Positions 9,281-17,846 of a DNA stretch of 64,000 nucleotides are shown piece after piece. The notes beneath the pieces are model-generated. The model made no database searches and was not told the origin of the DNA. It worked only from the letters and a program-made list of their open reading frames with translations. Made by a program: the position numbers and the translations under genes. The stretch is from Maribacter polysaccharolyticus (GTDB taxonomy: Bacteria; Bacteroidota; Bacteroidia; Flavobacteriales; Flavobacteriaceae), in assembly GCF_028882255.1 (NCBI RefSeq), contig NZ_JARBUY010000001.1:495975-559974 (forward strand), written 5' to 3'. Position 1 is the first letter of the stretch. Each line of letters starts with the position of its first letter.

Positions 9281-10516
9281 ATGGCGGTGATCAAACCCTT
9301 TAAGGCGGTAAGACCCACAAAGGACAAAATCGCCCATGTTACATCCCGATCATATCTAGCGTATGCCCAGGAAGAATTGGAGGCAACCTTACGCTATAAT
9401 CCGTTTTCCTTTCTGCACATCATCAATCCGGGATACAAATTTTCAAAAGAAGTTTCCGGTGAAGAACGCTATGGATTGATCCGTAATCGCTATTTGGAAT
9501 TTTTTGAGGAACATATTTTAACAAAGGATGATACCGATGGTTTTTATATCTATCAAATTGAAAAGAACAATTTAAAATGTTGTGGCCTCATTGCTTTGGC
9601 CAGTGTGCAGGATTATCGTGACAACGTTATCAAAAAACACGAAGAAACAATGAGCCCGCGAGAGCAATTATTCGCTAAATACCTAAAAAATGTGGGTTTT
9701 AACGCAGAACCCGTGTTAACTACCTATACCGACAAAATCGAAATCCAGGACATAATCGATTTCGAAAAACAAAAAGAGCCGGAATATTCCTTTACCACAT
9801 CCGATTGGATAAAACATACCCTTTGGACGGTAACCAAGAAGGAATCCGTACAAGGGTTGATGCGCGAATTCACGCCTATTACATCGTTATATATTGCGGA
9901 TGGCCATCATAGAAGTGCCTCTTCGGAAATTTTGGCCAGTAATTTTCAAAAAGGGAATACCCAACATACGGGCAAAGAACCCTATAATTACTTCATGTGC
10001 TATCTGCTACCTGAATCAGAGATCCGTATTCATGAATTCAATCGGATGGTGAAAGATCTCAACGGATTGACCAAAGCGGAATTCCTTATAAAATTGGATG
10101 CTTTCTTTAGGATAGAAAAAAAGGGTGATGTACTTTACAAACCCAAGAAAAAACATCATTTCAGTATGTATCTTGATGGCGCATTTTATTCGCTGATCCT
10201 AAGGGAGAAAGCCTATGGATTTACCGATTTGCTCAGTAGACTCGATACGCATATCCTTTATAAAACCATCCTGGATCCCATTTTAGGCATTAAAGACCTC
10301 AGAAGTAACAAACGCATACATTATGGCTGTGGTAAACACAATGTGATCCGTATGAAAGATGAAATCGACCTGGGGAAATTCGCAGTAGGTTTTAGTCTTT
10401 TCCCGTTAACAATGGATGAAATAAAGGCCATTGCCGATGCCGGATCGGTCATGCCCCCGAAAAGTACTTATATCGAACCTAAACTAAGAAGTGGCCTGAC
10501 CATTTACGAGTTTTAA
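9281..10516 (+). CDS. DUF1015 family protein
   Basis: A 411-residue member of the DUF1015 family, whose biochemical role is not established. Family marks are the opening MAVIKPFKAVRPTKDKIAHV, NPFSFLHIINP, and the conserved YIADGHHRSASSEIL in the middle. The ATG at 9281, 4 bp after the previous stop, is chosen because family homology begins there; an in-frame ATG at 9224 lies inside the dehydrogenase gene. In other flavobacteria I recall this family beside serine-biosynthesis genes; here it sits between hbd-like and yggS-like genes. Confidence 0.9.
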   Translation: MAVIKPFKAVRPTKDKIAHVTSRSYLAYAQEELEATLRYNPFSFLHIINPGYKFSKEVSGEERYGLIRNRYLEFFEEHILTKDDTDGFYIYQIEKNNLKCCGLIALASVQDYRDNVIKKHEETMSPREQLFAKYLKNVGFNAEPVLTTYTDKIEIQDIIDFEKQKEPEYSFTTSDWIKHTLWTVTKKESVQGLMREFTPITSLYIADGHHRSASSEILASNFQKGNTQHTGKEPYNYFMCYLLPESEIRIHEFNRMVKDLNGLTKAEFLIKLDAFFRIEKKGDVLYKPKKKHHFSMYLDGAFYSLILREKAYGFTDLLSRLDTHILYKTILDPILGIKDLRSNKRIHYGCGKHNVIRMKDEIDLGKFAVGFSLFPLTMDEIKAIADAGSVMPPKSTYIEPKLRSGLTIYEF

Positions 10517-10529
10517 TATATAATTTATC

Positions 10530-11195
10530 ATGTCTATACAATCAAATCTTGAGCATATAAACCGAACATTGCCGAATCATGTCACCTTGGTAGCCGTTTC
10601 AAAGACAAAACCCGAAGAAAGTATCCTGGAAGCCTATAATGGGGGACAGCGCATTTTCGGTGAGAACAAAATCCAGGAAATGGCCCGAAAATGGGAGGCC
10701 TTACCTAAAGATATCGAATGGCATATGATAGGCCACGTACAGCGGAACAAGGTTAAATATATGGCCGAATTCGTTTCATTGATCCATGGTGTCGACAGTT
10801 TTAAGTTGCTACGGGAAATCAACAAACAGGCTCAAAAACACAACAGGACCATTCCATGCCTTTTACAGGTGCATATTGCCGAAGAGGAAACAAAATTCGG
10901 ATTGGACGAGAAGGAACTGAACCAGCTTATAGGCTCAAAGGAATTCAGAGATCTTACCCATGTCGAAATCGTAGGCTTGATGGGCATGGCCACCTTTACG
11001 AAGGATCAAACCCAAATAAAAAAGGAATTTAGGTACTTAAAGCATATTTTCGATAAAATAAAAGATACCTTACCCCATATTTCCGTATTATCCATGGGTA
11101 TGAGCGGTGATTACCAGTTAGCTGTGGAAGAAGGTAGTACCATGGTACGCATAGGAAGTAGTATCTTTGGAGCAAGAGACTATTCCCATATATGA
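10530..11195 (+). CDS. YggS family pyridoxal-phosphate homeostasis protein
   Basis: A small single-domain PLP-binding TIM-barrel protein (YggS/PROSC) that keeps free PLP in balance. The 221 residues have LVAVSKTKPEESI with the PLP-binding Lys, FGENKIQEMARKW, WHMIGHVQRNKVKY, and the C-terminal LSMGMSGDYQLAVEEGSTMVRIGSSIFGAR. It starts 13 bp after the DUF1015 stop and is fourth in the operon. Length and motifs are standard. Confidence 0.95.
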   Translation: MSIQSNLEHINRTLPNHVTLVAVSKTKPEESILEAYNGGQRIFGENKIQEMARKWEALPKDIEWHMIGHVQRNKVKYMAEFVSLIHGVDSFKLLREINKQAQKHNRTIPCLLQVHIAEEETKFGLDEKELNQLIGSKEFRDLTHVEIVGLMGMATFTKDQTQIKKEFRYLKHIFDKIKDTLPHISVLSMGMSGDYQLAVEEGSTMVRIGSSIFGARDYSHI

Positions 11196-11217
11196 AATTA
11201 AAGATTGAAGGCAATTG

Positions 11218-12579
11218 ATGTATACGATTCTCGACATAGAGACGACAGGAGGTAAATACAACGAAGAAGGTATCACCGAAATAGCTATCCATAAATTCGA
11301 TGGCCATAAGGTCATTGATAAATTCATTAGTCTGGTGAACCCCGAAAGGGAAATACAGCCCTTTGTGGCCAATTTAACCGGCATCAATTCCAAAATGCTC
11401 CGTACTGCCCCCAAATTCCATGAAGTTGCAAAACGTATTGTGGAGATTACCGAAGACACCGTTCTCGTTGCCCATAATGCCCAATTTGATTACAGGATCC
11501 TAAGAACCGAATTTAGGCGATTGGGGTATAATTTTGAGCGGAAGACCTTATGTACCGTTGATCTTTCAAAAAGTCTCTTGCCAGATGCCGAGTCGTATAG
11601 CCTCGGAAAATTGGTGAGGTCTTTGGGCATCCCCATGAGTGATCGCCATCGGGCGAACGGTGATGCCATTGCCACCCTTAAACTATTTAAGTTATTACTT
11701 TCCAGAGACACCAATAAAACCATAATCAAGGAAGTGGTCCGGGAAGAAACCCACGGGGAACTTTCACAACGACAGCTGGATATCGTGGAACAAATGCCCT
11801 CCGAAACCGGTCTGTACTACATGCACGACAAGAAGGGGGATATCCTATTTCTAGGCAAAAGTACCAACATAAAAAAACGGGTAAACCAACACTTTACCAA
11901 AAGTGGCAGTAAGGCACGACAACTTCAAAAAGAAACCAAAACAATAACCTTCGAAAAAACAGGAAGCGAACTGGTCGCTTTATTGAAAGAACGCGAAGAA
12001 CTTCTAAAAAATAAACCCCGGTACAATCACAATATCAGGAAAAAACGCCTACAGGCCCTCTATCTGAGTACAAATGACGATGGGTATCAAACGTTTGTAA
12101 TCGCTCCCCAAACCAACGGAAAAACCAACATAACCACCTTTAACGGTATTGTTTCCGCCAAGAACTTTCTTTTGAAAATCACCGAGGAGTTCCAACTTTG
12201 CACCAAAATCAATGACCTGGAACATCACGGCCCCTGTGAAATGGAAAAGAAAGGCCAGTGCCTGGGTGGATGTCGTGGATTGGAATCCCCCACGGCTTAT
12301 AACCAAAGGGTCAATGAGGCGATAAACAAGTATAGCTTAGCGCAAAAAACGATGTTGATTGTTGATAAAGGTCGTGAAATTGGGGAGTATAGTGCTATCT
12401 TTATAAAAGATGGGGTCTTTCAAGGCTTGGGATATTACGACCTTAACCACCAGATCAATAATATCCATATCTTGGAATCGATTATCACCCCCATGCGGGG
12501 CGATAGCACCGCAACCCACATCATAGATTCCTATCTTAGGAAAAAACGAATAAAAAAAATAATAGATCTTAAGCACTGA
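11218..12579 (+). CDS. DEDDh exonuclease fused to a GIY-YIG (UvrC-N/Cho-like) domain
   Basis: A 453-residue two-nuclease fusion. The N-terminal 165 residues are a DnaQ-like proofreading exonuclease: YTILDIETTGG (DxE), HNAQFDYRILR, and DRHRANGDA (His and Asp). Residues about 195-275 are GIY-YIG related: GLYYMHDKKGDILFLGKSTNIKKRVNQHF, with a later Glu in ALLKEREELLKNKPRYN at the position used by UvrC. The tail has a Cys cluster (GPCEMEKKGQCLGGCRG). Such fusions are known as DnaQ-UvrC-like or Cho proteins and probably act in DNA repair. GIY and YIG are degenerate (GLYY, FLG). Start is ATG 11218, not the TTG just before it. Confidence 0.88.
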   Translation: MYTILDIETTGGKYNEEGITEIAIHKFDGHKVIDKFISLVNPEREIQPFVANLTGINSKMLRTAPKFHEVAKRIVEITEDTVLVAHNAQFDYRILRTEFRRLGYNFERKTLCTVDLSKSLLPDAESYSLGKLVRSLGIPMSDRHRANGDAIATLKLFKLLLSRDTNKTIIKEVVREETHGELSQRQLDIVEQMPSETGLYYMHDKKGDILFLGKSTNIKKRVNQHFTKSGSKARQLQKETKTITFEKTGSELVALLKEREELLKNKPRYNHNIRKKRLQALYLSTNDDGYQTFVIAPQTNGKTNITTFNGIVSAKNFLLKITEEFQLCTKINDLEHHGPCEMEKKGQCLGGCRGLESPTAYNQRVNEAINKYSLAQKTMLIVDKGREIGEYSAIFIKDGVFQGLGYYDLNHQINNIHILESIITPMRGDSTATHIIDSYLRKKRIKKIIDLKH

Positions 12580-12581
12580 TT

Positions 12582-13421
12582 TTGAGCACCAAAAAAAAGA
12601 ATCGCGATTGGAGGTCCGCCATACATGAAGTCATTTATGGGACCCATACTCCAGCGGGCAAATTATTCGATATAATACTACTGATCGTTATTCTATACAG
12701 TGTAATTATCGTGATGTTCGAAAGCATTCCAAAGTACGATAACCAATACCATAACTTCTTCAATATATCGGAATGGGTAGTGACCATCCTTTTTTCCATT
12801 GAATATATCTTAAGGCTGATCTGTATCAAAAAACCCCGTAAGTATATTTTTAGTTTTTTCGGTATTATCGACCTACTTTCAACGATACCGAAATATCTGA
12901 CGTTCTTCTTTTTGCAATCCCACTATTTAACCGCTTTTAGGGCACTACGATTGTTACGGGTCTTTAGGATACTGAAATTAGTGCGTTTTGTCGGGGAGTC
13001 GAATAATTTGATTCGGGCATTAAGGGCCAGCAGGACCAAAATCTTTGTTTTTGTATTTTTTGTACTGGTCGTATCCGTATTATTGGGTACTATCATGTAT
13101 TTGGTCGAAGGGCCTACCCATGGGTTCAACAGTATTCCCCATAGCATCTATTGGACCATAGTGACCTTAACCACGGTGGGTTATGGTGATATCTCCCCCC
13201 AAACCCCTCTCGGTCAGTTCATCGCTACGCTGATCATGATCATCGGTTATGGCGTTATTGCGGTGCCTACGGGAATCGTCTCCGCTGAATATTCCTCCTA
13301 TCCCAAAGATCGAAAAGAGAGTGACAAAGGAAGGTCTTGTCCTAATTGCGGTGTTGAAATCCAACGCTCTGATGCCATATACTGCAGAAAATGTGGATTC
13401 AAATTAATTGAAGACCAATGA
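12582..13421 (+). CDS. Voltage-gated K+ channel with C-terminal zinc ribbon
   Basis: A 279-residue six-transmembrane ion channel. Helices lie at about residues 27-46, 63-82, 88-112, an Arg-rich S4 (RALRLLRVFRILKLVRF, 120-136), 152-175 and 210-235; the selectivity filter TTVGYGD is at 197-203. After S6 comes a short linker and a four-Cys ribbon (CPNCG...CRKCG; Cys 253, 256, 268, 271) that would bind zinc in the cytoplasm. The start is TTG at 12582; the next in-frame Met lies inside the first helix, so TTG is needed. It ends with an ATGA overlap on miaA. Confidence 0.87.
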   Translation: MSTKKKNRDWRSAIHEVIYGTHTPAGKLFDIILLIVILYSVIIVMFESIPKYDNQYHNFFNISEWVVTILFSIEYILRLICIKKPRKYIFSFFGIIDLLSTIPKYLTFFFLQSHYLTAFRALRLLRVFRILKLVRFVGESNNLIRALRASRTKIFVFVFFVLVVSVLLGTIMYLVEGPTHGFNSIPHSIYWTIVTLTTVGYGDISPQTPLGQFIATLIMIIGYGVIAVPTGIVSAEYSSYPKDRKESDKGRSCPNCGVEIQRSDAIYCRKCGFKLIEDQ

Positions 13422-14344
13422 GCACCAAAACCCTCATATCGGTCGTGGGACCTACTGCCATCGGCAAAACCAGAATGGGAATTTCGTTGGCTAAACATTT
13501 CAACACCGAGATCATTTCAGCGGATTCCCGTCAGTTTTATAAAGAATTGGAAATAGGTACAGCGGTCCCCAGCGAAGAAGAATTGCTCTCGATCAAACAC
13601 CATTGCATCCAACATAAAAGCATCTTTGACCCTTATTCGGTGGGTGATTTTGAAAAAGAGGCCCTTTCGATATTGGACAGATTATTTGAAAAACACGATA
13701 CGGTAATCCTTGTGGGTGGTAGTGGCCTATATGTCGATGCCATCACCAAAGGGTTGGATGATTTCCCTGCTGTATCACCGGACTATCGTGAAGCATTGAA
13801 CAAAACCCTGAGCGAAAAAGGGATTGCCGAACTTCAACACCAATTGAAGAGGTACGACGAAGCCTACTACAACAAAGTGGATTTGGAAAACCCGCATCGA
13901 TTGATACGGGCTTTGGAAATCTGCATGGCAACAGGCAAACCATATTCATCGTTTTTAAGAAAAAAGAATGTAAAAAGGTCATTTGACACCCTTACCATAG
14001 GCATAAGTGCCGACCGGGAAATCATTTATGACAGGATCAATCAACGGGTCGATCTTATGATCGCGAACGGACTTTTGGATGAAGCTCGGGAAGTTTATCC
14101 ACACAGAAAATTAAACGCCCTACAAACCGTAGGCTACAAAGAACTTTTCAATTATTTCGATGGTACCTGGACACTGGAATTCGCTATTTCCGAAATAAAA
14201 AAGAACACAAGGCGCTTTGCAAAAAGACAATTGACCTGGTATCGAAAAAACGAGGACATCATATGGTTCGATTACCTTGATGACCCTACCCTGGTATGTG
14301 AAGAAATCGCTGAAAAAATAGCTGGTCCACCCCTAAATGGTTAG
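13418..14344 (+). CDS. miaA: tRNA dimethylallyltransferase
   Basis: Adds dimethylallyl to A37 of tRNAs reading UNN codons. The 308 residues carry the P-loop GPTAIGKT (11-18), the tRNA/DMAPP-contact segment SADSRQFYKELEIGTA, the HHCI stretch, and the C-terminal LNALQTVGYKELF and NTRRFAKRQLTWYR. It overlaps the channel stop by 4 bp and the next gene by 8 bp, so translation is probably coupled. Normal length. Confidence 0.97.
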   Translation: MSTKTLISVVGPTAIGKTRMGISLAKHFNTEIISADSRQFYKELEIGTAVPSEEELLSIKHHCIQHKSIFDPYSVGDFEKEALSILDRLFEKHDTVILVGGSGLYVDAITKGLDDFPAVSPDYREALNKTLSEKGIAELQHQLKRYDEAYYNKVDLENPHRLIRALEICMATGKPYSSFLRKKNVKRSFDTLTIGISADREIIYDRINQRVDLMIANGLLDEAREVYPHRKLNALQTVGYKELFNYFDGTWTLEFAISEIKKNTRRFAKRQLTWYRKNEDIIWFDYLDDPTLVCEEIAEKIAGPPLNG

Positions 14345-14828
14345 CAAAGGTATCTATATCGTAATGGGTGTTTCGGGCAGTGGCAAAACAACCGTTGGTA
14401 CATTATTGGCCAATACATTGCAACTCCCTTTTTTTGATGGGGATGACTATCATCCTGAATCAAACGTGAAAAAAATGGCCAGTGGAAAAGCCCTAAATGA
14501 CCAAGATCGAAAAGAATGGTTGGAAACCCTAAACAGACTCGCACGGGAACACAAGTCCATTGGAGCGGTAATCGCCTGTTCCGCATTAAAGGAAAGTTAT
14601 AGGGCATCTTTGCGAAAAGATGTGATGGAGCAAATGACCTTTATTTACCTAAAAGGTTCATTTTCAGCTATAAATCGCAGATTACAAGGACGTAAAGGGC
14701 ACTACATGCCGATATCGTTGTTAAAGTCCCAATTTGAAACATTGGAACCCCCCAAAGACGCCATTGAAGTTTCAATAAACCAAAGTCCAGAGGATATCGT
14801 CAACAGCATACGTGACAAAATCACATAA
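14337..14828 (+). CDS. Gluconokinase
   Basis: Small P-loop kinase that makes 6-phosphogluconate from gluconate. The 163 residues have GVSGSGKTTVG (11-21), the family motif FFDGDDYHPESNVKKMASGKAL, CSALKESYR and LQGRKGHYMP. No gluconate transporter or Entner-Doudoroff gene is adjacent, so its physiological link here is unclear; the 8-bp overlap with miaA indicates shared expression. It ends at the bidirectional terminator at 14831. Confidence 0.92.
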   Translation: MVSKGIYIVMGVSGSGKTTVGTLLANTLQLPFFDGDDYHPESNVKKMASGKALNDQDRKEWLETLNRLAREHKSIGAVIACSALKESYRASLRKDVMEQMTFIYLKGSFSAINRRLQGRKGHYMPISLLKSQFETLEPPKDAIEVSINQSPEDIVNSIRDKIT

Positions 14829-14830
14829 AA

Positions 14831-14858
14831 AAAGCCCCGACGAAAACGTCGGGGCTTT
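14831..14858. terminator. Bidirectional terminator between gluconokinase and response regulator genes
   Basis: Stem AAAGCCCCGACG / CGTCGGGGCTTT with an AAAA loop between convergent genes. The minus direction has a long T run (the A run at 14827-14833 on the plus strand). It is a GC-varied copy of the GCCCTGAC hairpin family. Confidence 0.9.
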
Positions 14859-14880
14859 GTATTCTTAGAAAGATATTGTT

Positions 14881-15594
14881 TTATTCCGATTCGGTTTTTA
14901 TGACCAACCTGAAACCTTCTCCATGGATATTCAATATTTCCACGGTATCATCACGTTTAAGGTATTTACGTAACTTGGCAATATACACATCCATACTTCT
15001 GGAAGTGAAATAATTATCATCCCTCCAGATTTTTGTCAAGGCCAATTCCCTAGGCATCAAATCATTTTCATGCAAAGCCAAAAGACGCAGCAATTCATTT
15101 TCTTTTGGAGAAAGTTTAATTGCTTCTTCATCTTTATATTTCAAGAACCTTAATTTGGAATTCAAATGAAAACCACCTATTTGGAATTCGAATTTCTTGC
15201 TGTCTGTCAACGAACTGGAAGCCTTTCTTTGGATAATGGCTTTAAGCTTCATCAATAACACTTCCGAATCAAAAGGTTTGTTCAGGTAATCGTCCGCACC
15301 GGCCTTATAGCCTTTAAGGACATCTTCTTTCATCGTTTTGGCGGTAAGGAAGATTATCGGGACATTCTCGTTCTTCTCCCTTATTTCTTTCGCAAGGGTG
15401 AAACCGTCTTTATAAGGCATCATGACATCCAAGATGCAGACATCAAAATTGTCTTTCTTGAACTTCTCAAAACCCTCCATCCCATTCTTGGCCAATGTAA
15501 CATCAAAATTGTTCATTGACAAATAATCCTTCAATACAATCCCAAAATTGGGATCATCCTCCACTAAAAGTATTTTCTTGTTTACTGTTTCCAT
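14881..15594 (-). CDS. OmpR-family response regulator (RprY-like)
   Basis: A 237-residue transcription factor with an N-terminal receiver (acidic pair in LLVEDDPNFG, phospho-acceptor Asp at about 56 in CILDVMMPYKDG, Lys in YLNKPFDSEVLLMK) and a C-terminal winged helix (LSPKENELLRLLALHENDLMPRELALTKIW, DVYIAKLRKYL). It lies 6 bp after the kinase gene, so the pair forms a two-component system similar to RprXY of Bacteroides. GTTAA repeats upstream of the kinase and of htrA are its candidate binding sites (inference). Confidence 0.93.
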   Translation of the reverse strand: METVNKKILLVEDDPNFGIVLKDYLSMNNFDVTLAKNGMEGFEKFKKDNFDVCILDVMMPYKDGFTLAKEIREKNENVPIIFLTAKTMKEDVLKGYKAGADDYLNKPFDSEVLLMKLKAIIQRKASSSLTDSKKFEFQIGGFHLNSKLRFLKYKDEEAIKLSPKENELLRLLALHENDLMPRELALTKIWRDDNYFTSRSMDVYIAKLRKYLKRDDTVEILNIHGEGFRLVIKTESE

Positions 15595-15600
15595 AATTCG

Positions 15601-17181
15601 TTAAATTAATGGTAGTTTAATATAGAAAGAGCTTCCTTTATCTTTTTCGCTTTCTGCATAAACCTCACCTTGGTGATCTTCTATAATTTTTTTAACATAA
15701 GCAAGGCCCAAGCCATGCCCTTTTACATTGTGTATATCCCCAGTGTGTTCCCTGTAGAACTTCTCAAAAACTTTTTTCAACACGGCCTTGCTCATTCCCG
15801 CACCTTGATCTTTGATCTTAATTACGATATTGTTCTTGACCACCTCGGTGTAAATATCGATTTTTGGGGCCATTGGGGAATATTTAATGGCATTGTCCAA
15901 GATATTCACGACAACATTGGTAAAATGCATCTCATTGGCCAAAACTTCCGTTCTCTCGGCTTTTAAATGCTTTTCTATATAACCTCCCCTATCCTCGACG
16001 ATCAGTTCAACATGGGCAATGGCATCTTGTATGATATCGTGTACATCTACCCGATCCTTGCTGATATCCAATTGGTTCTTTTCCAACTTTGAGATACGCA
16101 GAACATTTTCAACTTGTGCATGCATCCTTTTGTTCTCGTCCCGAATCATTTGTAGGTACCTCATTACCTTTTCCTTGTCTTCGATTACCTTTGGGTTCTT
16201 AATGGCCTCTACTGCCAAATTAATGGTTGCGATCGGCGTTTTGAACTCATGGGTCATATTATTGATAAAATCGGATTTTATCTCTGAAATCTGTTTTTGG
16301 CGTATCAATTGGTAAATGGCACTGGAATAGGCAACGATGATGACCAGGGTAAACAAAAGGGACATAGCCGCCATACCTATTATGGAACGTATTAAAAATC
16401 GCTTTTTCTTAGGAAAATCAATCAATAGCGTGTAATTTGAATTGCCCTCCGAATCCTTGAATATCAAAGATTTATAAGGCGGAAGATTCCTAAAACTGAA
16501 CTTTCTTGATTTTACCGATGTAGGCAACCCCTTACTAGCTATACCATATTCATAATCGGTGTTGATATTCCGATTGTTCAACTCGCGTTCCAACAACAAT
16601 TCGATTTCCTGTTTCGAAACCCTATTGTGAATGGGCACGCGTTTGGCAAACTCCCCGAACATATCCTCAAAGGCCGAAATCTCCATCGAAGTCAACCCTC
16701 CGATTTTTTCCACTTTTTCGATAGGGGTAAATCTGCTTTGATGTCCATCAAGACCTAAATCTTCCTTGTAAGTAGCCTTTAAGCGCCTACTGGTATAATT
16801 TTTTATGGTCGTAGTGTCATCACCCGTACCATTGTCAAAGAACGTTGATGCGATATTATATTCCTCTTCTAAAATTCCGTGGGAATAATAATGGATCTCA
16901 TCTGAACTTATATCCTGATCGACAAAAAAGAAGTTTTTGAAATGGGAGCTCTTTAAATCCCCCACACTATCCTTGATATTTACATACCTATCAAAATAGT
17001 CGTTCCGCTCTCTTTCAGTGATTTTGTCGGTCACCTTATCCAGTACATCCGACACACTGTTTGAAAACTGTTCCTCTTTATCCTCAACTGATTTCTTTAT
17101 CCAATAGCCCTGAACGAAGATAATCCCTATCAATGATAGGCTCATCAGAATGACCAAAAGAACAAACAACCTCCTATTCAT
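15601..17181 (-). CDS. Membrane sensor histidine kinase (RprX-like)
   Basis: A 526-residue sensor. One transmembrane helix at about residues 6-28, a periplasmic sensor of about 235 residues without a recognised domain, a second helix at about 265-290, then the HisKA motif FINNMTHEFKTPIATINLAVEAI (His 311) and an HATPase module with NVVVNILDNAIKYS, IKDQGAGMS and GHGLGLAYVKKII. It is the first gene of the pair with the response regulator. A -7 box ends 7 nt before the ATG. The stimulus is unknown; envelope stress is my inference from the shared motif at htrA. Confidence 0.93.
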   Translation of the reverse strand: MNRRLFVLLVILMSLSLIGIIFVQGYWIKKSVEDKEEQFSNSVSDVLDKVTDKITERERNDYFDRYVNIKDSVGDLKSSHFKNFFFVDQDISSDEIHYYSHGILEEEYNIASTFFDNGTGDDTTTIKNYTSRRLKATYKEDLGLDGHQSRFTPIEKVEKIGGLTSMEISAFEDMFGEFAKRVPIHNRVSKQEIELLLERELNNRNINTDYEYGIASKGLPTSVKSRKFSFRNLPPYKSLIFKDSEGNSNYTLLIDFPKKKRFLIRSIIGMAAMSLLFTLVIIVAYSSAIYQLIRQKQISEIKSDFINNMTHEFKTPIATINLAVEAIKNPKVIEDKEKVMRYLQMIRDENKRMHAQVENVLRISKLEKNQLDISKDRVDVHDIIQDAIAHVELIVEDRGGYIEKHLKAERTEVLANEMHFTNVVVNILDNAIKYSPMAPKIDIYTEVVKNNIVIKIKDQGAGMSKAVLKKVFEKFYREHTGDIHNVKGHGLGLAYVKKIIEDHQGEVYAESEKDKGSSFYIKLPLI

Positions 17182-17188
17182 CTACACG

Positions 17189-17239
17189 CAAAATTAAAGA
17201 TTTAACAACTAGTATTTTAACGTTTAACCTAACCTTAAC
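17189..17239 (-). promoter_or_regulatory. Promoter and GTTAA-repeat operator of the two-component operon
   Basis: On the minus strand, GTTAA starts at 17239, 17228 and 17206, all on an 11-bp register (one step empty), with an extra off-register copy at 17221. A -7 box TAATTTTG runs 17196-17189. The GTTAA at 17228 lies 32 nt from the box, and no TTG is present at -33, as expected for an activator-dependent promoter. The same arrangement precedes htrA (33 nt). Confidence 0.5.
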
Positions 17240-17246
17240 AAAATTG

Positions 17247-17846
17247 TTAAAATTGCTCAAACCCGCCTTGGCCGAGTATACGTTTATGGGTTTCATTTAC
17301 TTTTGAACGGGTCTCGTTCAAGGAGATATTCTCGATGACATAATCGGACAACCCGATCTTAACCGTGTCATTCAATTGGTTACCCATACGGGCCCTGATT
17401 TCGGATTTTGAAACCTTATCCCTTTCCATGACCCTGGCCAAACGCACTTCTTCTGGTGCCGTGACCAGAATGATTTTATCATAAAAATCCTGTTGTCCAT
17501 TTTCAAAAACTATGGCGGATTCTTGGATAACATAGGGGGTGCTTTGTTTTGCCGCCCACCTAAGAAAATCCTCACGAACGGCAGGATGGACAATTTTGTT
17601 CAATTGCCCCAATAGCCCTTTGTCCCCGAATACTTTTTTTGCAATGTATTCCCTATTCAAGGTTTTGCCGTTATAGGCTTCCGCTCCCAAAAGTGCCTTA
17701 ATGGCCTTTCGCAATTCCTTCGAAGACACCATAAGCGCTTTTGCCTCATTATCTGAATTATAAACGGGCACACCCAGGTCCTTGAACATTTTGGCCACAG
17801 TGGTCTTTCCACTTCCGATACCACCCGTTAACGCAACGATTTTCAT
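17247..17846 (-). CDS. coaE: Dephospho-CoA kinase
   Basis: Last step of coenzyme A synthesis, phosphorylating the ribose 3'-OH of dephospho-CoA. The 199 residues have the P-loop GGIGSGKTTVAKMF at residues 8-21, the substrate segment LGVPVYNSDNEAK, IVHPAVREDFLRWA, and the lid region RLARVMERDKVSKSEIRARMGNQ. It overlaps the stop of the YbbR-like gene by 4 bp. Together with coaBC at 23.4 kb it gives two CoA pathway enzymes in this window. Confidence 0.96.
   Translation of the reverse strand: MKIVALTGGIGSGKTTVAKMFKDLGVPVYNSDNEAKALMVSSKELRKAIKALLGAEAYNGKTLNREYIAKKVFGDKGLLGQLNKIVHPAVREDFLRWAAKQSTPYVIQESAIVFENGQQDFYDKIILVTAPEEVRLARVMERDKVSKSEIRARMGNQLNDTVKIGLSDYVIENISLNETRSKVNETHKRILGQGGFEQF

Noticed and set aside
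14337-14828. Gluconokinase as a horizontally acquired gene
   Set aside because: Codon use and overlap with miaA look like the rest of the operon; nothing mobile is nearby.
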